Positions 8,698-16,741 of a stretch of DNA of 24,946 nucleotides are shown here, in pieces. Source of the stretch: a virus; IMG/VR virus record IMGVR_UViG_3300030202_003194, positions 13,087 to 38,032 of that record; one strand, 5' to 3'. Numbering within the stretch: position 1 is the stretch's first letter; each line of letters opens with the position of its first letter. The notes under the pieces were generated by a model that saw only the letters and a program-made list of their open reading frames with translations, ran no database searches and had not been told where the DNA came from. Both the position numbers and the translations under genes were made by a program.

Positions 8698-8955
8698 CTA
8701 CCATTTCTTGCAAGACCAATACCTTGCTGTTGTTCTATCTTTTGCTGTAGCACATTTATGTCGTGCTCTAAATGATTTTCTTCTTGAAGGACTACTTTTC
8801 TTAATTCTCATATTAGGATCGCCAAACATTACTTTCTTTACTTTACTACCACTTTTAACAAAGACTTTAAACTTTTTGCGACCGTATCCAGGTTGCCCTT
8901 TTGTAACTCTTGATGGTTTATTTAATCTAACTGATTTACCTTTGTACTTAGCCAT
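8698..8955 (-). CDS. 85-residue basic protein with RARHxC...YWSCKKW signature (DUF5872-like)
   Basis: A complete 85-residue ORF, strongly basic, ending with FGDPNMRIKKSSPSRRKSFR and then ARHKC, followed closely by ARYWSCKKW at the extreme C-terminus. I recognise this ending as a signature seen in short proteins of marine phages and some algal viruses, catalogued to my memory as DUF5872; its function is not known to me. The two Cys (about residues 68 and 82) and the His next to the first could bind a metal or form a disulfide. The N-terminal half (GKSVRLNKPSRVTKGQPGYG) is Lys/Arg/Gly-rich. The stop codon TAG doubles as part of the ribosome site of the next gene. The family name needs a profile search. 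Confidence 0.75.
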   Translation of the reverse strand: MAKYKGKSVRLNKPSRVTKGQPGYGRKKFKVFVKSGSKVKKVMFGDPNMRIKKSSPSRRKSFRARHKCATAKDRTTARYWSCKKW

Positions 8956-8956
8956 T

Positions 8957-9046
8957 TCATCTTCTCTTTCTTCTGACTAATCTTTTCTTCATCGTTTTTT
9001 TGAGCTTCCCTTTTTTTTTGCCATAACCTTTTCTTCCGTACTTCAT
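8957..9046 (-). CDS. 29-residue protamine-like peptide
   Basis: A short ORF starting at the ATG at 9046, four bases after a perfect AAGGAG that overlaps the stop of the 494-residue gene. It ends with TGA one base before the ATG of the 85-residue protein. The peptide begins MKYGRKGYGKKKGKLKK; 17 of 29 residues are Lys or Arg and none is acidic, and it ends RRKRR. Such composition suggests nucleic-acid or membrane binding. Two A-runs (A9 and A7) lie inside it, so sequencing or transcriptional slippage could alter the frame. The perfect ribosome site and tight packing support it as a real gene; the function is unknown. Confidence 0.62.
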   Translation of the reverse strand: MKYGRKGYGKKKGKLKKTMKKRLVRRKRR

Positions 9047-9054
9047 AATTCTCC

Positions 9055-10539
9055 TTAGTTTAATGCTATGACTTTAACCATAGCATTTAGCTTTTGATTT
9101 ATGCTTCTTGCTCCAATAGATTGAATATGATTTTTACCACCTGTTGTTGTAACATTTGTTCCACCACTATGGGCAGATACATAAGTACCATTTACAACAA
9201 ATTCTGCATTAGGCATAGCAGTAAAATCTATAGCTCCTGTTTCATAATTTATACTTCCTGTCCCAGCACCAATCAAATTACCATTACCATCATCATACAT
9301 AAAAGCTCCAATATTTGGATTTTCTTCATAAGTAACTTTATTAAATAAAGTATCATCTGGTAATTTAGCTGCAACTGCACTTTCTATACTTGCTATAGCA
9401 GTTATTCTGCCTACCCCAAATGGTGTAGTCCCACTTCCAGGGGCGGCTAATAAAATAGCAGAACCTGATAAATGAGAGCCTGAAGTAAATCTAACATCTC
9501 CATCTACGATACCAACTGTAACTCTTTTTTCAAATAAGTGTCCTGAAGTATAAAATTGAACATTTAAAGCATCTTGTATTTTGTTTAATACTCCATTTTT
9601 ACCACCAAAGTTTGTATTACTTGAATCAGTAGTAAAAGCTAAATCAACAAATGTACTACCACCATCTACTGTTAGATTAAACTGATATGTTGTTGATGCT
9701 GCTAAACCTGTATTAGTATTAGGAGTTATACCTGATAAACCTAATTCTTGATAGCCTTGTGAGTAAAATTTAAGTGCAATAGACCCAGGAACAAATCCAT
9801 CTACTACTGTAGTTGCAGTTCTTCCATATCCAAAAAAATTCATAGCTTTAAACTTACCTGATTTATTAGTTTGTGCAACAGAATATTTATTGTAATTATT
9901 ATAAGCATTAAAAAATGGCAACCATATAGCCACATCATCAGAATGTGATGCAGCAGTAGAGCCATGTACACCTCTTTTAACAGTTAAATCATTTGTGCTT
10001 ATATCTGTAACTTCAAGTATTTCAGTTCCTAATCTAATTAAATCTCCTCTTTTAAAATAATCTCCATCATCAACAGTAACAGTTGTAACAGAAGCATTTA
10101 TAGCACCATTTATAAGTTCATCAGCAACTGCTAAATACACATCTGAACTGGGAGCTGCATTGGTAACATCAGTAGCATTAGCAGCAGAAGCATCGCCATT
10201 ATAACCTATCAACCTTCCATTAGGAAGATAAATAAAATCTCCTGCAGGTAGTAGCATTGTTGCATATCTTGCAGCAGCAGAACTTTGGTCTACATTCGAA
10301 CTATCTTCCCATTCTTGATATTTAAATTGCAACTCTACTCCAACATTACTTTCATTGTATACACAGACTGCCTTTATATTACTCACAGTATTAGCTCCCT
10401 TTGTAGCAGATACTGACAATATATTAATAAAGCCATCTGTATTATCTATTTCTTGTACATTTTCATAGATATTATTATATACTTTAGATTTACTGAATGT
10501 GTTTTTACCTATACTTAAATTTATATTTGCCTGTGCCAT
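9055..10539 (-). CDS. Virion structural protein, beta-rich, 494 residues
   Basis: A beta-rich, Ala/Gly/Thr/Asn-rich protein with no signal peptide or enzyme motif. Residues ~155-195 contain ASVTTVTVDDGDYFKRGDLI followed by RLGTEILEVTDIS and LTVKRGVHGSTAASH. This is the widespread phage module 'f..gd.i.i..E...V......l.V.RG..GT.a..H', found in head-decoration and tail-surface proteins. The ribosome site AAGGGAG overlaps the stop of the 262-residue gene. It lies between a fibre-like protein and the neck genes, so it could be a head fibre/decoration or a tail-surface protein; the sequence does not decide. Expected to be part of the virion. Confidence 0.6.
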   Translation of the reverse strand: MAQANINLSIGKNTFSKSKVYNNIYENVQEIDNTDGFINILSVSATKGANTVSNIKAVCVYNESNVGVELQFKYQEWEDSSNVDQSSAAARYATMLLPAGDFIYLPNGRLIGYNGDASAANATDVTNAAPSSDVYLAVADELINGAINASVTTVTVDDGDYFKRGDLIRLGTEILEVTDISTNDLTVKRGVHGSTAASHSDDVAIWLPFFNAYNNYNKYSVAQTNKSGKFKAMNFFGYGRTATTVVDGFVPGSIALKFYSQGYQELGLSGITPNTNTGLAASTTYQFNLTVDGGSTFVDLAFTTDSSNTNFGGKNGVLNKIQDALNVQFYTSGHLFEKRVTVGIVDGDVRFTSGSHLSGSAILLAAPGSGTTPFGVGRITAIASIESAVAAKLPDDTLFNKVTYEENPNIGAFMYDDGNGNLIGAGTGSINYETGAIDFTAMPNAEFVVNGTYVSAHSGGTNVTTTGGKNHIQSIGARSINQKLNAMVKVIALN

Positions 10540-10549
10540 CCTTACTCCC

Positions 10550-11338
10550 TTACCTTAAATGATATTTGATTGTTGCATTAATTGAATAATCTGAATTTAT
10601 TGAATCTGATCTAAATGTAAATAAAATAACTTTACCAGCATCTACATTTGCAGACTGAACTGTCATTTGTTGATAATATGCTTGTTCATAGCCTGCATTT
10701 GTTACATCCCCACCATCTGCTAATACTGCTCCACTTGAAAAATCTCCACTTGTACTACCATTACCTGAATCTATACTATAGCTCATTAGATGACATCTTG
10801 TGGTATCTCCTGAAGCTGCATCTGCACCTGACCACCAGATTACTCTGTCTATTGTAATATTATCCATAACATACCAAAATGTTCCAACTACATCATCTGC
10901 TTGTGTAGATATAGTATGAGCTAAATCAGGGTTAGTACCTGTTCCCATAGAATAAATATTCTGATGATACCCTCCGGCTGTAAATGGAATTGCATAATGA
11001 TTATTAGCAACCATATTATAATGAATATTCCCTGCTGCTAAACCAAAATGTGCATATTGAGTATTTACAGTATGTTGCCCTATACCTGCTTTGACTAAAT
11101 TATTAGTAGAATCAACAGTTAGCAAAGCATTGCCACTTGCATCGTATATAACAGTATTAGTAGTTGTATCTGTAGAAGGTTGTACTTTTAGGTTTCTATT
11201 AGATAAATGTAAAGCAGTTGTATCTCCATCGCCACAGGTAATTTGTTTTATAGTAGATCCTATGCCTGTATTAGAATTGGATGTATGTAAAATATCTTTA
11301 TACACATCTTTAATACTATTGCCTGTAAAACTTCCCAT
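10550..11338 (-). CDS. Fibre/spike-like virion protein, 262 residues
   Basis: The N-terminal ~85 residues (MGSFTGNSIKDVYKDILHTS, then TCGDGDTTALHLSNRNLKVQ and ASGNALLTVDSTNNLV) match the pattern of virion-anchoring segments in many marine phage fibres: a helix ending in 'IL', then a 'v.dGdGt.taL.ls...v.v' repeat. The rest (from ~residue 105) is a predicted beta-sandwich with Trp and Tyr clusters (GTFWYVMDNITIDRVIWWSG), suitable for a trimeric receptor- or glycan-binding head. A site AAGGA precedes the ATG by seven bases. It is the shortest of three fibre-like proteins here and could be a head or tail appendage. Confidence 0.58.
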   Translation of the reverse strand: MGSFTGNSIKDVYKDILHTSNSNTGIGSTIKQITCGDGDTTALHLSNRNLKVQPSTDTTTNTVIYDASGNALLTVDSTNNLVKAGIGQHTVNTQYAHFGLAAGNIHYNMVANNHYAIPFTAGGYHQNIYSMGTGTNPDLAHTISTQADDVVGTFWYVMDNITIDRVIWWSGADAASGDTTRCHLMSYSIDSGNGSTSGDFSSGAVLADGGDVTNAGYEQAYYQQMTVQSANVDAGKVILFTFRSDSINSDYSINATIKYHLR

Positions 11339-11425
11339 ATTTATTCCTTATATAAGTGTATTTATTAAAATAACAAAATTGCAGATGTTATAATATAAGA
11401 AAAATAAAACTAATTTGCATTTTTG
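11339..11425. other. AT-rich intergenic gap
   Basis: An 87-base gap separates the 51-residue ORF from the 262-residue fibre gene; it is the largest non-coding stretch inside the leftward gene run. On the minus strand it holds a TATTAT box (11395-11390) that could act as a -10 element, but no convincing -35 lies 16-18 bases upstream. A T-rich tract follows the upstream stop without a GC stem. An internal promoter is possible, not shown. Confidence 0.3.
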
Positions 11426-11581
11426 CTATTTGTCTGTATTGTCTTTCATTTTATTTTTTAAGTATTTAATACAACCAACACATTCAAGATAAGCATTTTC
11501 AATTACTTTTAATGTTTTTTCTTGTGTTTCTAACTCTGCTTTATAATCTACTGTTGTTAATACTTCTTTTTTATTACTCAT
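11426..11581 (-). CDS. 51-residue helical protein with CxxC
   Basis: A small ORF beginning MSNKKEVLTTVDYKAELETQ and ending KNKMKDNTDK. The ATG lies two bases from the stop of the upstream gene, with GAGGAG upstream overlapping that gene's last codons. The sequence predicts one long amphipathic helix with a CVGC motif around residues 34-37, which could bind metal or form a disulfide. No family is recognised. Small coiled-coil proteins among fibre genes can be fibre chaperones or attachment adaptors, which is speculation here. The good ribosome site and packing support it as a gene. Confidence 0.6.
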   Translation of the reverse strand: MSNKKEVLTTVDYKAELETQEKTLKVIENAYLECVGCIKYLKNKMKDNTDK

Positions 11582-11582
11582 T

Positions 11583-11819
11583 TTACTGCTCCTCGTTTAT
11601 TTCATTTTCTATTTTACTTAGAATATCATTCTTTGCACTTTCACAACAACTAACATATTTACTTTCATCATAATATCCTTCAAATGCCCAACCTTTAGTC
11701 CCTACAATACTATCATCTTTAGGCAATTTTTCCAACTCTTTTATATTACAAGTATAATGATGTCTTGATATGTCTTTGTTTTTATATTTCTTTATAATAT
11801 CTAATACTTTATTGATCAT
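11583..11819 (-). CDS. 78-residue hypothetical protein
   Basis: The start codon overlaps the stop of the 699-residue fibre-like gene (TAATG), so it is probably translated by coupling. The protein has an N-terminal helix (MINKVLDIIKKYKNKDISRH), a middle part with GTKGWAFEGYYDESKYVSCC, and an acidic helix at the end. Three Cys (one at residue 24 and the CC pair near 58-59) and a His-His pair near residue 20 are notable for so small a protein. No family is recognised. Its neighbours are fibre genes, so a fibre-associated or accessory role is possible. Confidence 0.62.
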   Translation of the reverse strand: MINKVLDIIKKYKNKDISRHHYTCNIKELEKLPKDDSIVGTKGWAFEGYYDESKYVSCCESAKNDILSKIENEINEEQ

Positions 11820-13918
11820 TAAAAATTAGTTCCAAAAAATGTTGCATTATTAACAGGTGCAGAAGGGGCATCCCCTGTTTCATACTCTATATAAGGTCTA
11901 TTAGAAACTGTTGAACTTAAAGGACTATATATAAGAAATTTTCTTTGTGCTGAACTATTTGAACTTGCACTTACTGTATAACTTGTGTCTAAATTGTTTT
12001 GATACCATTGTTCGTAATCCATTGCAACCATAGTTAAAGAACTATCAGATGTTATAGCTCCACGAGCAGTTGAATTTAAACTAAAATCTGTTACAGCAAA
12101 AGAACCTATTTGACTTACTGATATATTAGATGAATATTCTGTTACATCGTCAGAATCCCAATCTGATGTAAAACCTGTAAAATCATTCCATTGTGTAAAA
12201 TGAATTATATCTCCCCCTACTGCACCTGAATTTAAAGCTGGGCTTCCTGCTCCTGATGTATAGCCTCCTGAACCATCCCAAGTTGATTTAATAAAAATTA
12301 CTTCAATATCAGTTGGAGCTGTTCCTGTCCCTCCACTAAAGAACCCTTGTCCAAGAGCTTTAAAAGTTGCAGAACTTACAGTATCAGATATACCTGATGT
12401 GTCAAAATTAAAATTATGATGGTGATTTGTCCAAAGATTTCTTCTCCCTGATGTTTGTCCTGATGTGAAACCTGTAGAAGATACTTCATCACCACAAAGT
12501 GTAGTAGTAATACCTACACCTGACCCTGTGCAATTAACATGATTCCTTTGATGAGTAAAATTAGATGATGTTTTTTGTACAGCAGCTCCAAAAGTTGTTT
12601 GTTGAAAATGTTTCCATGAAAATGAACCTGTAGTGCTATGGTCTACAGCTAAATCTGCATCTAAGTATTGTGCTGTATTTACATTTAAAGAACTTTCAGG
12701 TTTTAAGTATTTGGTGTATCTATAACTACCATCTTCATTATCAATTAATGTATGTGTTGTATAGTAATTTATAATATTATAATCACTATCAAATGCTACA
12801 GGTACATCAATATAATAAGATTTTTCTGAAATTTTAAAATCAAACTTATTATTAATAGGTTCATAGTAATTAGAATTAACTTCTATTGTTAAATTTTTAT
12901 TAAATCTATTTGTCATATCATTACAAAAATCTGCTAAACTAATATCTAAAAACGAGGTGTCTTGGAAACTTTTTCTTTTAAACAATGCTTTAATTTCATC
13001 AGATATATTATTAGTATTAATAAATCCAAAAAAAACATTATCTGTTGCATAATATCCGATAACTTTCTTTTTGTCTTTAGTAAGATATTGACCAATCCCA
13101 CCATCATCAAATACCTCCAATCCATAATTATCACATAAATTATTAATTATTACATCTTCGTAGTTTTCTATATTGTAAGACTGAACAGTAAATATAATTC
13201 CATTTTCACAATAAATAGCACTACCACCATCATACATATTTTCATTTATTATATAGTTACTTAAATCACTATCTCCAAATTCTTCTTCCTTGCTGTACTG
13301 ACCCATTGTTATATATTTGTCTGTAATTTTACCAACATTAAAATCAAAATAAGGAATATCTTTATTTAAGCGAGAATAATTACTATGTAAGCCTAATGTC
13401 GTATTTCCATTATTTTCGCCTATATTAGTTAAATTAAAGCCATAATCGGCTATTTTAGTAGTAGATGTATATTTATTGTTTTGAAGTTCAATACCTTTTG
13501 TATATATGTCAAATTCAATTTTACAATTTCTAAAAGGTTTATTAAGTTTAACTAATTGATTTACTTTTGTATGTTCTAATCTTATTTCTAGATCAGTTTC
13601 TACATTAAAATCTTGTGATTCTCCATCCAATTCTACATTAATTAAACTGAATTCTAATTGTTGTGTACCAAGATGTTGAGTGCCATCAGGTCTTATGCCT
13701 ACTACTTTATTTGGATTATTACCTTTTCTTTTTCCAACACTTACAATACCCTTGTTCATTAGGGATATTTCGCCTATTGTTGAAGTAGTATCATTAAAAG
13801 TTAGATCAATATCATCAAATGTTCCATCTGACTTTTTATACCACATAGGGCTATTTGTTGGATATAACCTATGGGTTGTATCCTCTACTTGACAATGTGT
13901 TCTACTTAGAGGTTTCAT
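11819..13918 (-). CDS. Large fibre-like protein with DNRLRE-like C-terminal domain
   Basis: This 699-residue protein starts MKPLSRTHCQVEDTTHRLYP and continues PMWYKKSDGTFDDIDLTF, a wrapping domain in which statements about structure 'wyk..dG.f.dId' resemble surface-protein N-termini. The C-terminal ~250 residues carry Thr/Ser/Gly-rich strands and end KFLIYSPLSSTVSNRPYIEY, similar to DNRLRE-type beta-sandwich domains, which end 'RPyle..'. Such domains are found in carbohydrate-binding or cell-surface proteins. Residues ~160-400 are Asn/Asp/Tyr-rich and unassigned. Placement between two fibre-like genes suggests a tail or head appendage used for host attachment. The start overlaps the end of the 34-residue ORF by 17 bases, and no strong ribosome site is visible. 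Confidence 0.55.
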   Translation of the reverse strand: MKPLSRTHCQVEDTTHRLYPTNSPMWYKKSDGTFDDIDLTFNDTTSTIGEISLMNKGIVSVGKRKGNNPNKVVGIRPDGTQHLGTQQLEFSLINVELDGESQDFNVETDLEIRLEHTKVNQLVKLNKPFRNCKIEFDIYTKGIELQNNKYTSTTKIADYGFNLTNIGENNGNTTLGLHSNYSRLNKDIPYFDFNVGKITDKYITMGQYSKEEEFGDSDLSNYIINENMYDGGSAIYCENGIIFTVQSYNIENYEDVIINNLCDNYGLEVFDDGGIGQYLTKDKKKVIGYYATDNVFFGFINTNNISDEIKALFKRKSFQDTSFLDISLADFCNDMTNRFNKNLTIEVNSNYYEPINNKFDFKISEKSYYIDVPVAFDSDYNIINYYTTHTLIDNEDGSYRYTKYLKPESSLNVNTAQYLDADLAVDHSTTGSFSWKHFQQTTFGAAVQKTSSNFTHQRNHVNCTGSGVGITTTLCGDEVSSTGFTSGQTSGRRNLWTNHHHNFNFDTSGISDTVSSATFKALGQGFFSGGTGTAPTDIEVIFIKSTWDGSGGYTSGAGSPALNSGAVGGDIIHFTQWNDFTGFTSDWDSDDVTEYSSNISVSQIGSFAVTDFSLNSTARGAITSDSSLTMVAMDYEQWYQNNLDTSYTVSASSNSSAQRKFLIYSPLSSTVSNRPYIEYETGDAPSAPVNNATFFGTNF

Positions 13919-14006
13919 TCTTAAAGTATTTTTTATATTCCTTTATGTCTTGTTGCCAAAACTTTAAAGATTTTTTTAATATTTTATTGTATTGTTTTTT
14001 AGTCAT
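13902..14006 (-). CDS. 34-residue basic helical ORF
   Basis: A tiny ORF whose ATG overlaps the stop codon of the 765-residue fibre gene (TAATG) and whose end overlaps the start of the 699-residue gene by 17 bases. It bridges an otherwise empty 88-base interval. The product begins MTKKQYNKILKKSLKFWQQD and is Lys-rich, predicted to be a single helix. Its main value may be to carry ribosomes from one large gene to the next, because the following gene lacks a clear ribosome site. No family is recognised. Confidence 0.5.
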   Translation of the reverse strand: MTKKQYNKILKKSLKFWQQDIKEYKKYFKNETSK

Positions 14007-16303
14007 TAGAAATTTAAACTTGCTACTCCATAACAAACTTCCTCAGTCGCATCCCAATAAAAAGATAATATATCTCTTTTGTTTCCACCATCAGTTAAAT
14101 CAGGAACAGAACCACCTGACCATCTTACAGCACCTGCTGAACCACCATCATTAGAACCTGCATTACCTGCTGAATCTTTAGTAGCATAAGCATTTATAGT
14201 TCTTGTAGAACCATCCTGTTGTACTACTAAGACAAAATTCCCTGATACAGCAGGAAATTGCATTGTTAATGTTCCAGTTATACTTCCTCCTGTCATATCT
14301 AAGTGTGCTTTATTACCTGTTCTAAAATCAACAGTAACATTGGTTGCATCTGCATAAGTAGTTCTTGTAAATCCTGCTGCACATCCATCAAAGTTTATAT
14401 GTCCACTTGAATCAAAATCTAAACTTCCTGATATAATTTTATCTAAAGAAGAAATAGTTAAATCCCCACTTGAGTAAGTTACATCTGACAAATCATTTAA
14501 GGCAGATGCTCCACCACCACCACTTGAAGCTATTGTTATATTATCAGCATCAGTATGTGTTAGTGTTATATTAGAACCTGCTACAAATTTAATATCATCA
14601 GTTCCACTACCTGCTCCACCTGTTGTATTTCTTAGTATAATATCATCGCTACTATCTACAAATGATAGTGTAGTAGTATTTTGTGTATTATCGTTAGCAG
14701 TCATATCATCCACAGCTAAATCTATAGTTCCATCAGAATCTTGGTAGGTTGCTGCAACCCTTGTTTCAGTATTAGATGTAAACATAGCTCCAACTATATC
14801 TTGAACTGCTTCAGTAGTTAATGGAGCTCCATCAAGTGTAGTTACTACATCTATTGTTCCATCGCCATCTTGATAAGTAACTGCTGTATTAGTTTCTGTA
14901 TTACTTGTAAACATAGCACCTACTATATCCTGAACTTGCTCTGTAGAAAGCTGTGTATCAGTATTTGTTACTGTATTAGTAATAGTAACTGTTCCATCTG
15001 CAGTTGTTTCACAAGTTATACCTGTTCCTGCAGCAAACATTAAGTCATCGCCTTGAGATATTGTTGTTGCATTACTATCAGTTGTAGCAGATACTGTAAA
15101 TGTTGTTAATTGATTTGTATTTGTATCAGCAGTCATATCGTCTACAGCTAAATCAATCGTGCCATCCCCATCTTGATATGTAGCACTTATTCTTGTTTCT
15201 GTGTTTGAAGAAAACATTGCACCTACAATGTCTTGCACTTGTTCTGTTGTTAGTGTTGCAGTTATAAATCCTGATGAACTGTTATCATAGTTTGATAAAT
15301 CATTATCCACTACCAAATCTACAGTACCATCTCCATCTTGGTATGTAGCAGTTATAAGAGTTTCAGTATTGCTACTAAACATAGCTCCTACCTTGTCTTG
15401 TACTTGCTCGTCAGTTAAAGTAGCAGTTACAAAACCTGAATCATTATTAAATGCAGATAATGGTATTTCAGATATTAATTTTCTTCTATCTGCTCCATTA
15501 TCCAGTATTATTAACTCATCTTCAGAACTATTAACACTTGCAGTCATATCTGTAAGCTCAGACATATCTAAAGTTAAAGTAACATCACTTGATGTTCCAC
15601 CACCACTAAGTCCTACACCTGCAACAACTGAAGTTATATCCCCACCACCACTACCTGCCAATCCTGATCCACTTGTTATTTGTATAACATCATTGTTATC
15701 ATTCCTAAAATAAAGCTCATTAGGAGATTCATTTTTTACATATAACTGACCATATCCTGCTGAGTTTGCAACTCCTCCTGTTGTTTCTGCTAATACAAAC
15801 TGCCCTGTAGAGTGAAGTTTTGCAACCATCTCTTGTGTATTTGTAGCAAATGTTCCCTTCCACCATATAAATCCAAAAGACGAATCATCTCCACAAGTGT
15901 TATATACAGAAGATTGTGCTTCTAAAGATAATGTTGCAGCACCTGAACCACTTGTTTTTATAAAAGTGCTACCACTTGTAAATATATTAAACCACAGTCC
16001 TGCATCAGGAGATGTGGCATCTTTGCTTTGCATTATAAATTGTGGTGTGTAAAATCCTGCTGACTTGTTTCCTTTTATTATGGAAACTTGTAATTCTTGT
16101 GTTTTTTCTTTTAAAGTAACAAATTCTTCTGCTGAAGATAATATCTTGCCATCTGCAAATTCTAATCCTGTTGATTTACCACCTATTTTTAATGGTTTAA
16201 AATCCTTGTCTATATTAGAGTCCGAGCCTAATGAAATTGGATTTTTTCTTTTAGGCTCGAAATCTGAAGGACTACTTGTATTTATACTTTTTCTTATAGG
16301 CAT
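14006..16303 (-). CDS. Long tail fibre-like protein with internal repeats
   Basis: A 765-residue fibre. Residues 1-60 look like a virion-attachment segment (MPIRKSINTSSPSDFEPKRK). Residues ~60-210 form a Gly/Ser-rich beta region with Trp clusters. Residues ~222-250 hold 'DITSVVAGVGLSGGGTSSDV', the 'I..V.aG.GL.GGg..gdvtL' shaft motif. Four copies of a ~38-residue repeat (QVQDIVGAMFSSNTET followed by TYQDGDGTIDL) lie at about 297-334, 352-389, 454-488 and 496-533. The C-terminal ~120 residues (FVLVVQQDGSTRTINAYATK, then GGNKRDILSFYW and ending YGVASLNF) are the receptor-tip domain type common in marine podo- and siphophage fibres. AAGGG precedes the ATG. It is probably trimeric and decides host range. 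Confidence 0.78.
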   Translation of the reverse strand: MPIRKSINTSSPSDFEPKRKNPISLGSDSNIDKDFKPLKIGGKSTGLEFADGKILSSAEEFVTLKEKTQELQVSIIKGNKSAGFYTPQFIMQSKDATSPDAGLWFNIFTSGSTFIKTSGSGAATLSLEAQSSVYNTCGDDSSFGFIWWKGTFATNTQEMVAKLHSTGQFVLAETTGGVANSAGYGQLYVKNESPNELYFRNDNNDVIQITSGSGLAGSGGGDITSVVAGVGLSGGGTSSDVTLTLDMSELTDMTASVNSSEDELIILDNGADRRKLISEIPLSAFNNDSGFVTATLTDEQVQDKVGAMFSSNTETLITATYQDGDGTVDLVVDNDLSNYDNSSSGFITATLTTEQVQDIVGAMFSSNTETRISATYQDGDGTIDLAVDDMTADTNTNQLTTFTVSATTDSNATTISQGDDLMFAAGTGITCETTADGTVTITNTVTNTDTQLSTEQVQDIVGAMFTSNTETNTAVTYQDGDGTIDVVTTLDGAPLTTEAVQDIVGAMFTSNTETRVAATYQDSDGTIDLAVDDMTANDNTQNTTTLSFVDSSDDIILRNTTGGAGSGTDDIKFVAGSNITLTHTDADNITIASSGGGGASALNDLSDVTYSSGDLTISSLDKIISGSLDFDSSGHINFDGCAAGFTRTTYADATNVTVDFRTGNKAHLDMTGGSITGTLTMQFPAVSGNFVLVVQQDGSTRTINAYATKDSAGNAGSNDGGSAGAVRWSGGSVPDLTDGGNKRDILSFYWDATEEVCYGVASLNF
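14705..15415 (-). repeat. Four-copy coding repeat in fibre shaft
   Basis: Four related units of about 105-115 bases encode the fibre repeat containing VGAMFxSNTET and YQDGDGTIDL. Units are roughly at 15302-15415, 15137-15250, 14840-14944 and 14705-14818, with variable linkers. DNA identity between copies is partial, with synonymous differences throughout, indicating old duplications maintained by selection rather than recent expansion. Unit one carries K for I in the QDIVG segment and unit four has QDSDG for QDGDG. Confidence 0.75.
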
Positions 16304-16443
16304 TATTTCCCTTTAATTTTCTCCACTATAGGCTTTAATACCATATCCCAAACTAAATCATCTTTTTTGGATGGACTGAGTTTTATTCCTTTTTCTAAAA
16401 CATATAAAGCCAATAAAAACCATTCCCAATTACCTGTTATCAT
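16303..16443 (-). CDS. 46-residue protein with one hydrophobic helix
   Basis: The ORF begins MITGNWEWFLLALYVLEKGI and ends KPIVEKIKGK. Its ATG overlaps the stop of the 97-residue gene (ATGA) and its stop overlaps the start of the 765-residue fibre gene (TAATG), so it is locked into a translational chain. Residues 6-20 are hydrophobic but short for a full membrane span, so it may be amphipathic or peripheral. No family is recognised. Being next to the lysis block it could be an accessory lysis peptide, but a fibre-assembly role is equally possible. Confidence 0.55.
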   Translation of the reverse strand: MITGNWEWFLLALYVLEKGIKLSPSKKDDLVWDMVLKPIVEKIKGK

Positions 16444-16733
16444 TTCAAACATTCGCACTCCTTCTCTATTTTAGTTAATCTTTTTAAAACTGCATTGTAT
16501 TGCCTTTTACTGAAGACTGGAGGATGAGATTCTGATGCAAGTTTTGCTACATTTTTTTCTAAAACCTCTATATACTTCCCTTGTTTAGCTACTGTTTTTT
16601 GCAACTGTTTGACTTGAATGTCAAGCTCATTGTCTTCTTCGACATACTTTTTAAGTTTATTGATTTCTCTTTTTTCCATAACCTTTTTTAAGATTACATC
16701 AATTGCTTTTTTAGCTATCAAACCTTGTAACAT
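16440..16733 (-). CDS. 97-residue coiled-coil protein
   Basis: A strong AAGGAG site (overlapping the stop of the small TM protein) precedes the ATG. The product is strongly helical and charged: MLQGLIAKKAIDVILKKVME, then a coiled coil over ~residues 20-66 (VKQLQKTVAKQGKYIEVLEK) and a second helix ending KIEKECECLK. The CEC pair lies at the C-terminus. The N-terminal ~18 residues are amphipathic and may associate with membrane. Candidates are an i-spanin-like or holin-accessory protein, or a virion coiled coil; no signal peptide or lipobox is visible, which argues against a conventional spanin. No family is recognised. Confidence 0.6.
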   Translation of the reverse strand: MLQGLIAKKAIDVILKKVMEKREINKLKKYVEEDNELDIQVKQLQKTVAKQGKYIEVLEKNVAKLASESHPPVFSKRQYNAVLKRLTKIEKECECLK

Positions 16734-16741
16734 AAATCTCC

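Noticed and set aside
8691-8753. Longer start of the 42-residue basic protein
   Set aside because: The extra 21 codons overlap the end of the 85-residue gene in another frame, while TAGGAG sits correctly before the ATG at 8690.
8412-8980. Plus-strand ORFs of 112 and 104 codons rich in Leu/Phe/Ser across the basic-protein cassette
   Set aside because: They are reverse-strand shadows of Lys/Arg-rich genes (AAA/AGA reads as TTT/TCT), lack ribosome sites, and the minus-strand genes have strong ones.
8957-9046. Slippage in the A9/A7 runs fusing the 29-residue peptide to the 85-residue protein
   Set aside because: The frame that would join them meets stop codons (TGA and TAG) before the second gene, so no fusion is possible by a single shift.
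14705-15415. Regularly spaced repeats as a possible CRISPR array
   Set aside because: Repeat units are ~110 bases, imperfect and translate as in-frame fibre repeats; there are no short identical repeats with unique spacers.
15369-15713. 114-codon plus-strand ORF
   Set aside because: Antisense shadow of the fibre gene in the repeat-containing part.
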